Shown: piece after piece, positions 19,142 to 30,090 of the stretch
How positions within the stretch are numbered: position 1 is the first letter of the stretch
Layout: each line of letters begins with the position of its first letter
NCBI GenBank assembly: GCA_028284325.1
Contig: JANQRX010000004.1
Location: 62,001 to 126,000, forward strand
Length of the DNA: 64,000 nt
Direction: 5' to 3'
Source of the DNA: Bauldia sp.
Lineage (GTDB): Bacteria; Pseudomonadota; Alphaproteobacteria; Rhizobiales; Kaistiaceae
Notes under the pieces: model-generated
Databases searched by the model: none
What the model saw: only the letters and a program-made list of their open reading frames with translations
Told to the model about the DNA's origin: nothing
Made by a program: the position numbers and the translations under genes

Positions 19142-19486
19142 ATGAGCGACGTCAGCGCGTGGATCGACCACGAAGTGAAATCCAACGACGTTCTTCTTTT
19201 CATGAAGGGGACGCCGGCCTTTCCGCAGTGCGGCTTCTCGGGCCAGGTGGTCCAGATTCTCGACTATCTCGGCATCGACTACAAAGGCGTCAACGTTCTG
19301 GAGAACATGGAGGTCCGCGAGGGGATCAAGACCTACTCGAACTGGCCGACCATCCCCCAGCTCTACGTGAAAGGCGAGTTCGTCGGCGGCTGCGACATCA
19401 TCCGCGAGATGTTCCAGGATGGCGAGTTACAGTCCCTGATGACCAAGAACGGCATCGAGGCTGGCGCGGCACCACCGGCCGCCTGA
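19142..19486 (+). CDS. grxD: Monothiol glutaredoxin, Grx4/CGFS type
   Basis: A 114-aa monothiol glutaredoxin. The active site is Cys30 in FPQCGFS, the CGFS signature of glutaredoxins that bind a bridging [2Fe-2S] cluster with glutathione. Further family motifs are [30 protein letters not shown] and the Trp-Pro-Thr cis-proline. It acts in iron-sulfur cluster trafficking, usually with BolA, whose gene lies just upstream. GGAG precedes the ATG. A hairpin lies downstream that serves rpsD and may also stop grxD transcripts. Confidence 0.97.
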   Translation: MSDVSAWIDHEVKSNDVLLFMKGTPAFPQCGFSGQVVQILDYLGIDYKGVNVLENMEVREGIKTYSNWPTIPQLYVKGEFVGGCDIIREMFQDGELQSLMTKNGIEAGAAPPAA

Positions 19487-19507
19487 CACCGTCCGCACAC
19501 TTCGCAT

Positions 19508-19535
19508 GCAAAAAGGGCCGCGCGGTGCGGCCCTT
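19508..19535 (-). terminator. Rho-independent terminator of rpsD
   Basis: A perfect 9-bp stem (19513-19521 pairing with 19527-19535, loop GCGGT) lies 26 bp beyond the rpsD stop. Read on the minus strand it is followed by five T (A-tract 19510-19514), the layout of an intrinsic terminator. In the plus direction the T-run is poor, so use by grxD is less certain. Confidence 0.8.
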
Positions 19536-19560
19536 GTCGTTTCGTCGGTCGCGGATCCCG

Positions 19561-20178
19561 CTAGCGCGAGTAGAACTCGACGACGAGGTTCGGTTCCATG
19601 TGGACCGGATAGGGAATCTCGGCGAACTCCGGCACCCGCACGAAGGTCGCGGTCATCCTGTTGTGGTCGGCCTGGAGATACTCCGGCACGTCGCGCTCCG
19701 GTAGCTGGGTCGCCTCCAGGACGAGCGGCATCTGCCGCGACGACTCCTTGATCGAAATCACGTCGCCCGGGCGGCAGCGGTAGCTCGGAATGTTGACCTT
19801 CTTGCCGTTCACCTGGACGTGGCCGTGGTTCACCACCTGCCGCGCGGCGAACACGGTGGGCACGAACTTGGCGCGGTAGACGATGGCGTCGAGCCGGCTT
19901 TCGAGCAGGCCGACCAGATGCTCCGAGGTGTCACCGGGCCGGCGCGTCGCCTCGAAATAGGTGTTCTTGAACTGCTTTTCCGAGATGTCGCCGTAATAGC
20001 CCTTGAGCTTCTGCTTCGCGCGAAGCTGGGTGCCGAAATCCGACAGCTTGCTGCGGCGACGCTGGCCATGCTCGCCGGGACCGTACTCGCGGCGGTTCAC
20101 CGGGCTCTTGGGCCGACCCCAGATGTTCTGGCCGAGCCGGCGATCGATCTTGTATTTGGCGGACTTGCGCTTGCTCAC
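19561..20178 (-). CDS. rpsD: 30S ribosomal protein S4
   Basis: A 205-aa primary 16S rRNA-binding protein needed for assembly of the small subunit. It begins [20 protein letters not shown] and carries the S4 RNA-binding domain: [38 protein letters not shown] near residues 90-125. The start codon is GTG at 20178, preceded by a GGGAT sequence. The N terminus lacks the zinc-binding cysteines of some S4 forms. It is monocistronic, with a terminator after the stop. Confidence 0.98.
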   Translation of the reverse strand: MSKRKSAKYKIDRRLGQNIWGRPKSPVNRREYGPGEHGQRRRSKLSDFGTQLRAKQKLKGYYGDISEKQFKNTYFEATRRPGDTSEHLVGLLESRLDAIVYRAKFVPTVFAARQVVNHGHVQVNGKKVNIPSYRCRPGDVISIKESSRQMPLVLEATQLPERDVPEYLQADHNRMTATFVRVPEFAEIPYPVHMEPNLVVEFYSR

Positions 20179-20343
20179 GTTTATCCCTTTCGCAAACAGG
20201 GTCTAGACGCCCTCCTCTGCCGCCCCTTGCGGTCCGGCCGACAGGAAGCCGAGGGTGCGCCCCTGGCTGCCACGGGTCGATAAAACGCGCGGCAAGACCC
20301 CTCGCCGCGCGCGAGCGGGTGATACTGCCCCGCCGGTTGGCTG

Positions 20344-21117
20344 TCAATCGTCGTCGGCGCTCCCGGACGGATCGCGTGGCGGCGGCAGATGCCGCTCGAA
20401 GGCGGCGATCACGCCGCGCAGCGTGCGCACCTCCTGCTCGGTGAACCGGCCGCGCTGGAGCATCGCCCGCAGCGACAGCACCATGGACGGCCGCCGCTCC
20501 GCCGGGCGGAAGAAACCGGTGCGGTCCAGCGCCCCTTCCAGGTGCCCGAACAGCCCGACCAGATCGTGCTTGGAGGCCTGCGGGCCCACGGGATCATCGA
20601 AGGCGAGCCCTGCGCGCTCGTTGTCGAAGGCGGCGCGCCGGTACTCGTAGGCAACGAGCAGCACCGCCTGCGCGATGTTGAGCGACGAAAAGGCCGGATC
20701 GACAGGGAACGTCAGGATGATGTCGGCAAGCGCCACCTCGTCGTTGGTGAGCCCCGACTTCTCGCGCCCGAACAGGATCCCCGCGCGCTGCCCGCCCTCC
20801 TCGGCCGCCCGGATCATGGTGGCTGCTTCGCGCGGACCGACCACCCGCTTGCCGATGTCGCGGCCGCGCGCGGTGGTGGCAATCACCAGGTTGAGGTCCG
20901 CGACCGCTGCCTCGGGCGAGGCGAAGACCCGGGCCCGGTCGATCACATGGTCGGCGCGGCTTGCCGCCGCACGCGCCTTGTCGCTCGGCCAGCCGTCGCG
21001 CGGCGTCACCAGGCGCAGGTCGGCGAGGCCGAAATTGGCCATCGCCCGCGCGCTTGTGCCGATGTTCTCGGCCAACTGCGGCGCCACCAGAACGATGGCC
21101 GGTCCGGACTGATCCAT
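20344..21117 (-). CDS. trmJ: tRNA (cytidine/uridine-2'-O-)-methyltransferase TrmJ-like
   Basis: A 257-aa SpoU-family methyltransferase. The three family motifs are visible: the N-terminal LVAPQLAENIGTSARAMANF, the GILFGREKSGLTNDE segment near residue 115-130, and FPVDPAFSSLNIAQAVLLV. A C-terminal extension of about 90 residues matches TrmJ, which methylates the ribose at tRNA position 32. The frame runs to 21192, but ATG 21117 has GGTGG at 9-nt spacing and starts the conserved DQSGPAIVLV strand; ATG 21126 is an alternative. It is divergent from the Cys-rich secreted protein gene. Confidence 0.88.
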   Translation of the reverse strand: MDQSGPAIVLVAPQLAENIGTSARAMANFGLADLRLVTPRDGWPSDKARAAASRADHVIDRARVFASPEAAVADLNLVIATTARGRDIGKRVVGPREAATMIRAAEEGGQRAGILFGREKSGLTNDEVALADIILTFPVDPAFSSLNIAQAVLLVAYEYRRAAFDNERAGLAFDDPVGPQASKHDLVGLFGHLEGALDRTGFFRPAERRPSMVLSLRAMLQRGRFTEQEVRTLRGVIAAFERHLPPPRDPSGSADDD

Positions 21118-21203
21118 AGTGGCCATCCACCACGGCCACAGCGAGCATGCAAGGCTACCGCGCCGCCTTGATCGCTTGAGTGCGTTCGGCAACTATCGCG
21201 AGT

Positions 21204-21746
21204 ATGATCCGGTTCGCGCTCGCTCTGGCCAACGTCATCCTCCTGACGGTCGGTCAGGCATTCGCTGCATGTGGCGACGCGGATGATCCGGGCCTCAGGG
21301 CGCCGGATGGCCATTGTGTCAGCTGGTGCGATGTCGAGGCGGTTTGCGGTTCTGGCGACGCCTGCACGCCGGAGAACGTCCACGACGTTTACAAAACCCT
21401 GCAATCGATCGACTATGGCGATCCCTCGGCCTCGGCGTGCCGAGGTTGCGGCTGCAAGGGCGGCCCCGGCTATCGCGCCCCAAGCGGGCGGTGTGTCGGA
21501 TGGGATCAACTTGAACGGGTTTGCGGATCGCCGCCGGCAACACGATGTGAGGCCGAGTTCACCAGCGAACGAGCCGCTGAGGTTGCCCGCGCCCAAGAGG
21601 CGTTCCAAAGGTACACGATCGATTGTCACGCGGCAGACCGGCGCGCCGCCAACTTTGCATCACCGGAAGCCAATGCTATAGCCGCGCCGCAGCCTCCGGG
21701 CGCATGTCCACGGCTATCAGAACAAAGCAGGCAAGGCTCCCGATAA
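21204..21746 (+). CDS. Cys-rich secreted protein with an internal duplication
   Basis: A 180-aa protein with a clear signal peptide (residues 1-21, ending QAFA). The mature part holds a duplicated motif at residues 30-50 and 89-109 of the form G-x-R-A-P-x-G-x-C-V-x-W-x-x-x-E-x-V-C-G-S, separated by a [11 protein letters not shown] cluster. This suggests two small disulfide-stabilised modules in the periplasm or outside. I do not recognise the family. Its stop TAA shares a base with the icd ATG (TAATG), so the two are translationally coupled. ATG 21204 is preferred over 21180 because it begins the signal peptide. Confidence 0.72.
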   Translation: MIRFALALANVILLTVGQAFAACGDADDPGLRAPDGHCVSWCDVEAVCGSGDACTPENVHDVYKTLQSIDYGDPSASACRGCGCKGGPGYRAPSGRCVGWDQLERVCGSPPATRCEAEFTSERAAEVARAQEAFQRYTIDCHAADRRAANFASPEANAIAAPQPPGACPRLSEQSRQGSR

Positions 21747-22957
21747 TGGCGAAGATCAAAGTCGCGAATCCGGTCGTCGAACTCGACGGCGACGAGATGA
21801 CCCGGATCATCTGGCAACTCATCAAGGACAAGCTGATCGAGCCGTATCTCGACGTCGACCTGCGCTACTTCGATCTCTCGGTCCAGAGTCGCGACGCCAC
21901 CGACGACCAGATCACCGTCGATGCCGCCCACGCCATCCGCGAACACGGCGTCGGCGTGAAGTGCGCCACCATCACGCCCGACGAGGCCCGCGTCGAGGAG
22001 TTCGGCCTGAAAAAGATGTGGCGGTCGCCCAACGGCACCATCCGCAACATCCTGGGCGGCGTGATCTTCCGTGAGCCGATCATCTGCCGCAACGTGCCGC
22101 GCCTGGTTCCGGGCTGGACCCGGCCGATCATCATCGGCCGCCACGCCTTCGGCGATCAGTACCGCGCCACCGATTTCCGCTTTCCCGGCGCCGGCCGGCT
22201 GACGGTGCGCTTCGAGGGCGAGGACGGCGAGGTGATCGAGCACGAGGTGTTCCAGGCGCCCGGCTCCGGGGTCTCCATGGCCATGTACAATCTCGACGCC
22301 TCGATCCGCGACTTCGCCCGGGCATCGATGAACTACGGCCTCGCCCGCAAGCTGCCGGTCTACCTCTCGACCAAGAACACGATCATGAAAGCCTATGACG
22401 GGCGCTTCAAGGATCTGTTCCAGGAGGTCTTCGACAGCGAGTTCAAGGACCGCTTCGACGCGCTGGGCATCACCTACGAGCACCGGCTCATCGACGACAT
22501 GGTCGCCGCGTCACTGAAATGGTCGGGCGGCTACGTCTGGGCGTGCAAGAACTACGATGGCGACGTGCAGTCCGACACGGTGGCCCAGGGGTTCGGCTCG
22601 CTGGGTCTGATGACCTCGGTGCTGCTCACCCCCGACGGCGGCATCGCCGAGTCGGAAGCCGCCCACGGCACCGTGACGCGCCACTACCGCGAGCACCAGA
22701 AAGGCAACGAGACCTCGACCAACTCGATCGCCTCGATCTTTGCCTGGACCCGCGGGCTCGCGCACCGGGCCAAGCTCGACGACAACGCCGAGCTTGCCCG
22801 TTTCGCCGAGACGCTCGAGACGGTGTGCGTCAGCACCGTCGAGTCGGGCTCCATGACCAAGGATCTCGCCCTGCTGGTCGGCCCGGACCAGCCGTGGCTC
22901 TCCACCACCGGTTTCCTCGACAAGGTCGACGAGAACCTCCAGAAGGCGATGGCCTGA
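21746..22957 (+). CDS. icd: NADP-dependent isocitrate dehydrogenase
   Basis: A 403-aa cytosolic TCA-cycle enzyme that oxidises isocitrate to 2-oxoglutarate with NADP. It belongs to the dimeric eukaryote-like class common in alphaproteobacteria: [20 protein letters not shown] at the start, the substrate loop [14 protein letters not shown], and [20 protein letters not shown] near residue 270. The frame opens at 21623 inside the upstream gene, but ATG 21746 gives the canonical N terminus. It is coupled to the upstream Cys-rich protein gene by a 1-nt overlap. Confidence 0.97.
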   Translation: MAKIKVANPVVELDGDEMTRIIWQLIKDKLIEPYLDVDLRYFDLSVQSRDATDDQITVDAAHAIREHGVGVKCATITPDEARVEEFGLKKMWRSPNGTIRNILGGVIFREPIICRNVPRLVPGWTRPIIIGRHAFGDQYRATDFRFPGAGRLTVRFEGEDGEVIEHEVFQAPGSGVSMAMYNLDASIRDFARASMNYGLARKLPVYLSTKNTIMKAYDGRFKDLFQEVFDSEFKDRFDALGITYEHRLIDDMVAASLKWSGGYVWACKNYDGDVQSDTVAQGFGSLGLMTSVLLTPDGGIAESEAAHGTVTRHYREHQKGNETSTNSIASIFAWTRGLAHRAKLDDNAELARFAETLETVCVSTVESGSMTKDLALLVGPDQPWLSTTGFLDKVDENLQKAMA

Positions 22958-23006
22958 ACTGGCTCTCCTCCAGGTCCCGCATCTGCGGAGCATCATCAGA
23001 GATGCC

Positions 23007-23069
23007 GCACCGCGTGCGGGACGACGGTTGAGGTGGCGTAACCCTCCGATGTCATCCCGTGCGCGATGC
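23007..23069. repeat. Intergenic inverted-repeat element between icd and the antiporter gene
   Basis: Two 19-nt arms (23007-23025 and 23051-23069) form a diverged inverted repeat with 15 of 19 positions pairing around a 25-nt spacer. The outward sequence then reads CGCAGACCCGGGATCC at about 23086-23101. The pattern resembles the non-coding palindromic mosaic elements scattered in alphaproteobacterial genomes. It lies between convergent icd and antiporter genes and might contribute to termination. Confidence 0.5.
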
Positions 23070-23135
23070 AGCACGCTGTGATGCGTCGCAGACCCGGGAT
23101 CCTGCACCTCGGTCTACGACGAGTACCGTCTCGCC

Positions 23136-24878
23136 TCAGCCCTCCGGCGGCTTCGCGTCGGCGAGCCGGCTGATCTCGAACTCTCGCTGCGCCGCCAGGC
23201 GTGCGTCCACGGCCTCGGCCGGCAGGTCGAGCCCGGTGAGCACATGGCCGGCGAGGATCAGGCTGCTCTCCAGAGCCTCGGGCACGACCTCCGACGCGCC
23301 GGCCGACGCCAGCGACTTTGCATGGGCCAGATCGGCGGCGCGGGCGTGGATGATGGCCTCAGGCCAGGTCCGGCAGATCGCCTCGACCATATGCTGCGCC
23401 GCCGCCGCCCGGTTGGGTGTCACGACAAAGACCCGCGCTTTCGCCCCGCCGACGCGATCGAGGATCTCGCGGCGGCTGGCGTCACCATAGTAGACGTTGC
23501 GGCCGGCCCGCCTCTGGTTGGCGACCACGTCGGCGTCGAGATCGAGCGCGACGTACGGCACGCGCTCGGCTTCGAGAACGCGCGCAACCGCCCGCCCCAC
23601 CCGGCCGAAACCGCCGATGACCACGTGGTCGGCGAGCTGTTCGTCGAGGCGCGCGGCGCCATGGCGGCGATGGGCCGTCGCCTGCGCCACCAGATCGGAT
23701 ACGCGCCGCGCCAGCGCGCCAATGATCGGTATCAGGAACATCGACAGCGCCGCCACGCTGACCGCGATCTGATGGACCTCGTCGGGCATCACGCCCTGCT
23801 CGCGCGCGACCGTGAAGAGGACGAAGGCGAACTCGCCGGCCCCGGCGAGCAGGAGCGCGGCCTCCAGCGCCACCGGCAGCGCGACCCGGAAGATGATCGC
23901 GGCCACGAAGGCGAGCACCGCCTTGACCGCCAGCAGCGCCACCACCGCCGCGACGATCAGGAGCGGAAAGCTGGTCAGCACCGCCACGTCCAGCGACATG
24001 CCGACCGTCATGAAGAACAGGCCGAGGAGCAGCCCCTTGAACGGCTCGATATCGACTTCGATCTGATGACGATACTCGCTGCTGCCGAGCAGGATACCGG
24101 CCAGGAAGGCGCCGAGCGCCGGCGACAGCCCGGCCGCGGCCGTCAGGATCGAGGTCCCGATCGCCAGGAACAGCGAGGTCGCGATCAGGAGCTCGCGGCT
24201 TTCCGACTGCGCCGCCAGGCGGATCAGCGGCCGCAGCAGGAACCGCCCGGCGAGCATGATCGCGGCGATGGTGGCGAGCCCCAGCGGTACCGCGCGGAAG
24301 ACCGCGTCGGCGACCACGGTCTCCTCCCCGCCGAGGAAACCGACGATCACCACGAACGGTACGACCATGATGTCCTGGAACAGGAGGACGCCGATCGCCG
24401 CGCGCCCCACCGGCAGGGCGAAGCGGTGATGCTCGATCAGGAACTGGGTGACGATGGCCGTCGACGACAGGGCGAGACCGAGCGCCAGGACCAGCGCCAC
24501 CGGCAACGCCGAGGTGAGCCACAGTGCGGCGAACAGGAGAGCGGCCACCGACAGCGCGATCTGGATGGAGCCGACGCCGAACACCAGCCGGCGCATGGAC
24601 CACAGGCGGTCGAAGGAGAACTCCAGCCCGATCACGAACAGGAGGAAGATCACGCCAAGCTCGGCAAAGGGCTGCACCACCTCCTGGTCGGAGAAGGTGA
24701 CCAGCGCCAGCCACGGCACCTCAGGTACCAGGCGCCCGAGGCCGCCGGGCCCGAGGATGAGCCCGGCAAGCAGGAAGCCGGGAACGATCCCCAGCCGCAG
24801 GCGGCCGAACAGCGGGATGACCAGACCGGTGATGGCCAGCACCAGCATCAGGTCCTCGATCCAGGCCGCCTCAAACAT
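23136..24878 (-). CDS. CPA2-family cation:proton antiporter with TrkA-N domain (KefB/KefC-like)
   Basis: A 580-aa membrane protein. Residues about 8-385 form 12 or so hydrophobic helices with the CPA2 pattern (GFLLAGLILGPGGLG, GVIFLLFVIGLEF, LLFQDIMVVPFVV, SPALGAFLAGILLG). From about residue 415 a TrkA-N/RCK Rossmann domain follows with HVVIGGFGRVGRAVA, which would bind a nucleotide and gate transport. Such proteins exchange K+ or Na+ for H+. No TrkA-C domain is apparent after residue 545. No KefG/KefF partner gene is adjacent. It is downstream of alaS on the same strand with a 200-bp gap containing an inverted repeat. Confidence 0.92.
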   Translation of the reverse strand: MFEAAWIEDLMLVLAITGLVIPLFGRLRLGIVPGFLLAGLILGPGGLGRLVPEVPWLALVTFSDQEVVQPFAELGVIFLLFVIGLEFSFDRLWSMRRLVFGVGSIQIALSVAALLFAALWLTSALPVALVLALGLALSSTAIVTQFLIEHHRFALPVGRAAIGVLLFQDIMVVPFVVIVGFLGGEETVVADAVFRAVPLGLATIAAIMLAGRFLLRPLIRLAAQSESRELLIATSLFLAIGTSILTAAAGLSPALGAFLAGILLGSSEYRHQIEVDIEPFKGLLLGLFFMTVGMSLDVAVLTSFPLLIVAAVVALLAVKAVLAFVAAIIFRVALPVALEAALLLAGAGEFAFVLFTVAREQGVMPDEVHQIAVSVAALSMFLIPIIGALARRVSDLVAQATAHRRHGAARLDEQLADHVVIGGFGRVGRAVARVLEAERVPYVALDLDADVVANQRRAGRNVYYGDASRREILDRVGGAKARVFVVTPNRAAAAQHMVEAICRTWPEAIIHARAADLAHAKSLASAGASEVVPEALESSLILAGHVLTGLDLPAEAVDARLAAQREFEISRLADAKPPEG

Positions 24879-24920
24879 GCCGCTCGTCCCTCGCGCCGCC
24901 GATCACGCGTCACACGCCAC

Positions 24921-24955
24921 AGGCATGCAATAGCAGGAAGCGTACAAGCATGCCT
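24921..24955. repeat. 8-bp perfect inverted repeat upstream of the antiporter gene
   Basis: AGGCATGC at 24921-24928 and GCATGCCT at 24948-24955 are perfect inverted copies with a 19-nt spacer. They lie 43-77 nt upstream of the antiporter start codon (minus strand). This could be an operator or a stem in the leader; there is no T-run, so a terminator for alaS is less likely. Confidence 0.35.
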
Positions 24956-25078
24956 TGTCGTCGCACAATCTCACGTCCGGTCCGACGACGCGCGCACCTC
25001 GGAGCCAGGACGCCGGATAAGACCAACGGTATCAAGGAGATGGACGCCGGAGATGACTCTGTCCGTCAACCGCCGAGA

Positions 25079-27736
25079 CTACCCGGCCGCGGCGATGGCA
25101 TCTTCGATCGCGGCCAGCGCCTCGGGCGCGCGGGTGCCGTCCGGCCCGCCGGCCTGGGCCATGTCAGGGCGGCCACCGCCGCCCTTGCCGCCGAGCGCCG
25201 CCGCGCCCTTGCGCACCAGATCGACGGCGTTGAAGCGTTCCGTCAGATCGTCGGTGACACCGACCACCAGCCCCGCCTTGCCGTCGTCGGACAGACCGAT
25301 GATCGCGACCACGCCCGACCCCACGGTGCGCTTGCCGTCGTCGACCAGCCCCTTGAGATCGCGCGGCGCGATTCCCGTCACCGAACGGCCGAGGAACTTG
25401 GTGTCGCCGACCGTGCGGGTCTGATCGTCGCCGTTGCCGCCGCCCATCGCCAGCGATCGGCGCGCCTCGGCGAGATCGCGCTCAAGCTTCCGGCGTTCGT
25501 CGACCAGCGCCCCCACCCGTTCCGCCGCATCCTCGGGCCGGGTCTTCAGCGCCAGGGCCACGGCCTTGAGGCGCTTCTCCTGATCGGCCAGATGGCGCCG
25601 GGCGGCATGGCCGGTCAGCGCCTCGACGCGGCGCACACCGGCCGCGACCGCCGATTCCGAGACCACGGTGACCAGACCGATCTCGCCGGTCCGGACCACA
25701 TGGGTGCCGCCGCATAGCTCCACCGAGTAGGGCCGGTCGTTGCCTTCCGGCGCGCGGCCCATGGTCACCACCCGCACCACGTCGCCGTATTTCTCGCCGA
25801 ACAGCGCCATGGCGCCCGATTCGACGGCTTCGTCGCGGTCCATCAGCCGCGTTTCCACCGGATCGTCCTGCAGGATCACCTGGTTGCTGAGGTCTTCGAT
25901 GGCCTCGATGTCGTGCGGGTCGATCGGGCGCGGATGGGAGAAGTCGAACCGCAGCCGGTCGGGGGCGACCAGCGAGCCCTTCTGGGTGACGTGGGAGCCG
26001 AGCACGGTGCGGAGCGCCGCATGCAGTAGATGGGTCGCTGAGTGGTTGGCGCGGATGGCGGTGCGGCGATCGTGGGTGACCTCGAGGCGCACGGCGTCAC
26101 CCACCTTGAACGCGCCCTCCTCGACCTCAACCATGTGGACGGACAGCCCGTCGGCGCGCTTCTGCACGTCGGTGACGCGCGCCCGGCCGTCCTCGGTTTC
26201 GATTGTGCCGGTGTCGCCGATCTGGCCGCCGCTCTCGGCGTAGAACGGCGTCTGGTTGACCAGGAGCTCGGCCGTGTCGCCGGCACTGATCGTCTCGACG
26301 CTGCCGCCGTTCCTGACGAGGGCGATGATCTCGCCTTCAGCGCTTTCGGCTGCGTAACCCAGGAACTCGGTCGCGCCCAGACCGTCGCGCAGCTTGAGCC
26401 ACACGCTTTCCGTCTCCGCCTCGCCCGAGCCGGCCCAGCTCGCCCGCGCCTCGGCGCGCTGCTTCTCCATGGCGGTGTTGAAACCGTCGGTGTCGACCGC
26501 AATCCCGCGCGCCTTCAGGGCGTCTTCCGTCAGGTCGAGCGGGAAGCCGTAGGTGTCGTAGAGGCGGAAGGCGACGTCGCCGGCGAGCGTGTCGCCGCTC
26601 TCCATCCCCTGCGCAGCCTCGTCGAGAAGCGTCAGGCCGCGGTCGAGCGTACGCCGGAACCGCGTCTCCTCCAGATGCAGCGTTTCGCGGATCAGGGCCT
26701 CGGCGCGCGCGAGCTCCGGGAAGGCGTGCCCCATCTCGGCGACGAGCGTCGGCACGAGGCGATGCATCAGCGGGTCCGCGGCGCCGAGCAGATGCGCGTG
26801 GCGCATGGCCCGCCGCATGATCCGTCGGAGCACGTAGCCGCGCCCTTCGTTGGACGGCAGCACGCCGTCGGCGATCAGGAAGCTCGATGCGCGCAGATGG
26901 TCGGCGATCACCCGGTGGCTCGCCTGCTGCCCGCCCTCAGCGGGTACTCCGGTCGCCTCTTCCGAGGCGCCGATCAGGGTGCGAAACAGATCGATGTCGT
27001 AGTTGTCGTGCACCCCCTGGAGCACGGCGGCGATGCGCTCCAGCCCCATGCCGGTATCGATCGACGGCCGCGGCAGGTCGATGCGCTCGTCCGGCGTCGT
27101 CTGCTCGAACTGCATGAAGACGAGGTTCCAGATCTCGACGAAGCGGTCGCCGTCCTCGTCGGCGCTCCCCGGCGGGCCGCCGGGAATGCCCTCCCCGTGG
27201 TCGTAGAAGATCTCCGAGCACGGCCCGCAGGGGCCCGTGTCGCCCATGGCCCAGAAATTGTCGTGGGTGGCGATGCGGAGGATGCGGCCTTCCGGCAGGC
27301 CGGCGATCTTCTTCCACAAATCGTAGGCGTGGTCGTCCTCGGCGTAGACGGTGGCGATCAGGCGCTCGGCCGGGAGCGCGAACTCCCTGGTGAGGAGGTT
27401 CCAGGCGAGCTCGATCGCACGTTCCTTGAAGTAGTCGCCGAACGAGAAATTGCCCAGCATCTCGAAGAAGGTGTGATGCCGCGCGGTGTAGCCGACATTG
27501 TCGAGATCGTTGTGCTTGCCGCCGGCGCGGACGCATTTCTGCGAGGTGACGGCGCGCGGATACGGCGACTTGGTGCGGCCTGTGAAATAGTCCTTGAACT
27601 GGACCATGCCGGCATTGGTGAACATCAGCGTCGGGTCGTTGCGCGGCACGAGCGGTCCCGACGCCACCTCGGTGTGGTCGTTGTCCGTGAAATACTGGAC
27701 GAAGTGCGCGCGGATGTCGTTGACGCTGACGCTCAT
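25079..27736 (-). CDS. alaS: Alanyl-tRNA synthetase
   Basis: An 885-aa class II aminoacyl-tRNA synthetase that charges tRNA-Ala. The aminoacylation core shows [19 protein letters not shown] and the class II motif region [18 protein letters not shown]. The editing domain has the [11 protein letters not shown] and [15 protein letters not shown] zinc-binding motifs, and the C-Ala oligomerisation domain ends [14 protein letters not shown]. The frame begins with GTG 27745, but ATG 27736 starts the conserved [13 protein letters not shown] and is chosen. Length is normal. Confidence 0.98.
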   Translation of the reverse strand: MSVSVNDIRAHFVQYFTDNDHTEVASGPLVPRNDPTLMFTNAGMVQFKDYFTGRTKSPYPRAVTSQKCVRAGGKHNDLDNVGYTARHHTFFEMLGNFSFGDYFKERAIELAWNLLTREFALPAERLIATVYAEDDHAYDLWKKIAGLPEGRILRIATHDNFWAMGDTGPCGPCSEIFYDHGEGIPGGPPGSADEDGDRFVEIWNLVFMQFEQTTPDERIDLPRPSIDTGMGLERIAAVLQGVHDNYDIDLFRTLIGASEEATGVPAEGGQQASHRVIADHLRASSFLIADGVLPSNEGRGYVLRRIMRRAMRHAHLLGAADPLMHRLVPTLVAEMGHAFPELARAEALIRETLHLEETRFRRTLDRGLTLLDEAAQGMESGDTLAGDVAFRLYDTYGFPLDLTEDALKARGIAVDTDGFNTAMEKQRAEARASWAGSGEAETESVWLKLRDGLGATEFLGYAAESAEGEIIALVRNGGSVETISAGDTAELLVNQTPFYAESGGQIGDTGTIETEDGRARVTDVQKRADGLSVHMVEVEEGAFKVGDAVRLEVTHDRRTAIRANHSATHLLHAALRTVLGSHVTQKGSLVAPDRLRFDFSHPRPIDPHDIEAIEDLSNQVILQDDPVETRLMDRDEAVESGAMALFGEKYGDVVRVVTMGRAPEGNDRPYSVELCGGTHVVRTGEIGLVTVVSESAVAAGVRRVEALTGHAARRHLADQEKRLKAVALALKTRPEDAAERVGALVDERRKLERDLAEARRSLAMGGGNGDDQTRTVGDTKFLGRSVTGIAPRDLKGLVDDGKRTVGSGVVAIIGLSDDGKAGLVVGVTDDLTERFNAVDLVRKGAAALGGKGGGGRPDMAQAGGPDGTRAPEALAAIEDAIAAAG

Positions 27737-27833
27737 GGAGTGCACCGGAAACGCTGACAGGCGGACTTTGGAGCGCTCTAGGTAACGGCCGCCCCGGTGC
27801 GTGTCCAGAACCGGCGCGGCAGCGTCGGCGCGC

Positions 27834-28589
27834 TTAGCCGGCCTGCGCCCGACCCTGTTCGACCGCCCGCTCGAACTTCTTCTCCCAGGCGAAGTAGTTG
27901 CCCTTGGAGCCCGCCACGAAGGGCGACCTGGCGATCAGCCAGATGAACACGCGATTGACGGCGCTTGCCGGAAAGCGCATCGGCCGCACCAGATCGACGA
28001 ACAGCACCACCCGCGTGCCCTCGGTGTCGTTCCACGCCTCGTGGTCGAAGGCGTCGTCGAACAGCATCACCTTGCCCTCGGTCCAGTGCCGGGTCTCGTC
28101 GGCGACGCGGATGCCGCACTTCTCGGCCGGCTCCGGCACGATCAGCGCCAGATGCAGGCGCAGCACCCCCTTGTACGGCCCGCGGTGGGGCGGCAGGTGC
28201 TTGCCCGGCGCCAGGATCGAAAAGAAGGCGGTCTTCATGCCGGGAATCTTGTTGAGCAGCGCGTCGGTCTTGGGACAGCGATCGCAGTTCTTGTCGGCGC
28301 GCATGCCGTAGGCGTAGAAAAAGAACGTCTTCCAGCCGTCGTCCTGGCTGAGTTCCCGCTGGCGGGTGGAAATGTCCTGGAAGTTCGGCATGTCGGCCGC
28401 ATAGGGCATCAGGGCGTCGAGTTCCTCACGCACGCCCGAAAAACCGGCCTCGATCTCCGGCACCCAGGGAAAGTCCTTGTTGTCGAAGAAGGCGTGATCG
28501 CCGTGGACGGACGAGCGCGCATACATGGAATCGACGCCCCAGACGATCTTGCGCGCCACGTCGTAGAAGCGATCCTCAAACCATCCCAT
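27834..28589 (-). CDS. Aspartyl/asparaginyl beta-hydroxylase-like dioxygenase
   Basis: A 251-aa Fe(II)/2-oxoglutarate-dependent oxygenase of the AspH family. Conserved segments are [19 protein letters not shown] near residues 140-160 and the [18 protein letters not shown] strand near 180-197, which supply the metal-binding His residues and the 2-oxoglutarate site. Bacterial members include LpxO-like lipid A hydroxylases, so a lipid A or protein substrate is possible. Two Cys (CDRCPKTD) add a local feature. The frame opens at 28652; ATG 28589 is preferred since it begins the conserved [11 protein letters not shown]. It lies between alaS and recA on the same strand. Confidence 0.85.
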   Translation of the reverse strand: MGWFEDRFYDVARKIVWGVDSMYARSSVHGDHAFFDNKDFPWVPEIEAGFSGVREELDALMPYAADMPNFQDISTRQRELSQDDGWKTFFFYAYGMRADKNCDRCPKTDALLNKIPGMKTAFFSILAPGKHLPPHRGPYKGVLRLHLALIVPEPAEKCGIRVADETRHWTEGKVMLFDDAFDHEAWNDTEGTRVVLFVDLVRPMRFPASAVNRVFIWLIARSPFVAGSKGNYFAWEKKFERAVEQGRAQAG

Positions 28590-28726
28590 TGGATTATCCG
28601 TCCTGCCGCCAAAATGGTGCGCCATCATCATGATCGGACGGTCAGAAAGCAAGCGGCGGCGGCGTTGCCTTTTCGTCGCATCGCCGCCGCCGGGAAATGG
28701 TCCGGGTTATGTGCTGAGATCGCCCG

Positions 28727-29821
<1,095 letters not shown>

Positions 29822-29890
29822 GATGTAGCTCCTTATTTCACAGGCCGCGAGGCGAAACGAGTACGGAATTATCGCCGGTTGTCGACGATC

Positions 29891-29918
29891 ACTGTACATG
29901 TTTTGTTCTATTTGACAA
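29891..29918 (-). promoter_or_regulatory. recA promoter overlapped by a candidate LexA (SOS) box
   Basis: On the minus strand TTGTCA (29918-29913) and TACAGT (29896-29891) are separated by 16 nt, 70 nt upstream of the recA start. Inside lies GAAC-N7-GTAC (29908-29894), one mismatch from the GAAC-N7-GAAC direct-repeat box recognised by alphaproteobacterial LexA. The placement over the spacer and -10 region fits a repressor operator. Confidence 0.6.
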
Positions 29919-30090
29919 GGCGATTGCTAACAAATTGTCAATGCAACCGAATCCGGCACATGTTCGCAGTTTGTCCCGGCCGCTCGGCGACTGCGGTGGA
30001 TGCGCCTGGTGAACACCGCCGGCCCCGGTGTGCAGTTGGCGTCTACGAAGAATCGACTCGCCGCCCGCGATTGGGCAGGTTCGGCACACG

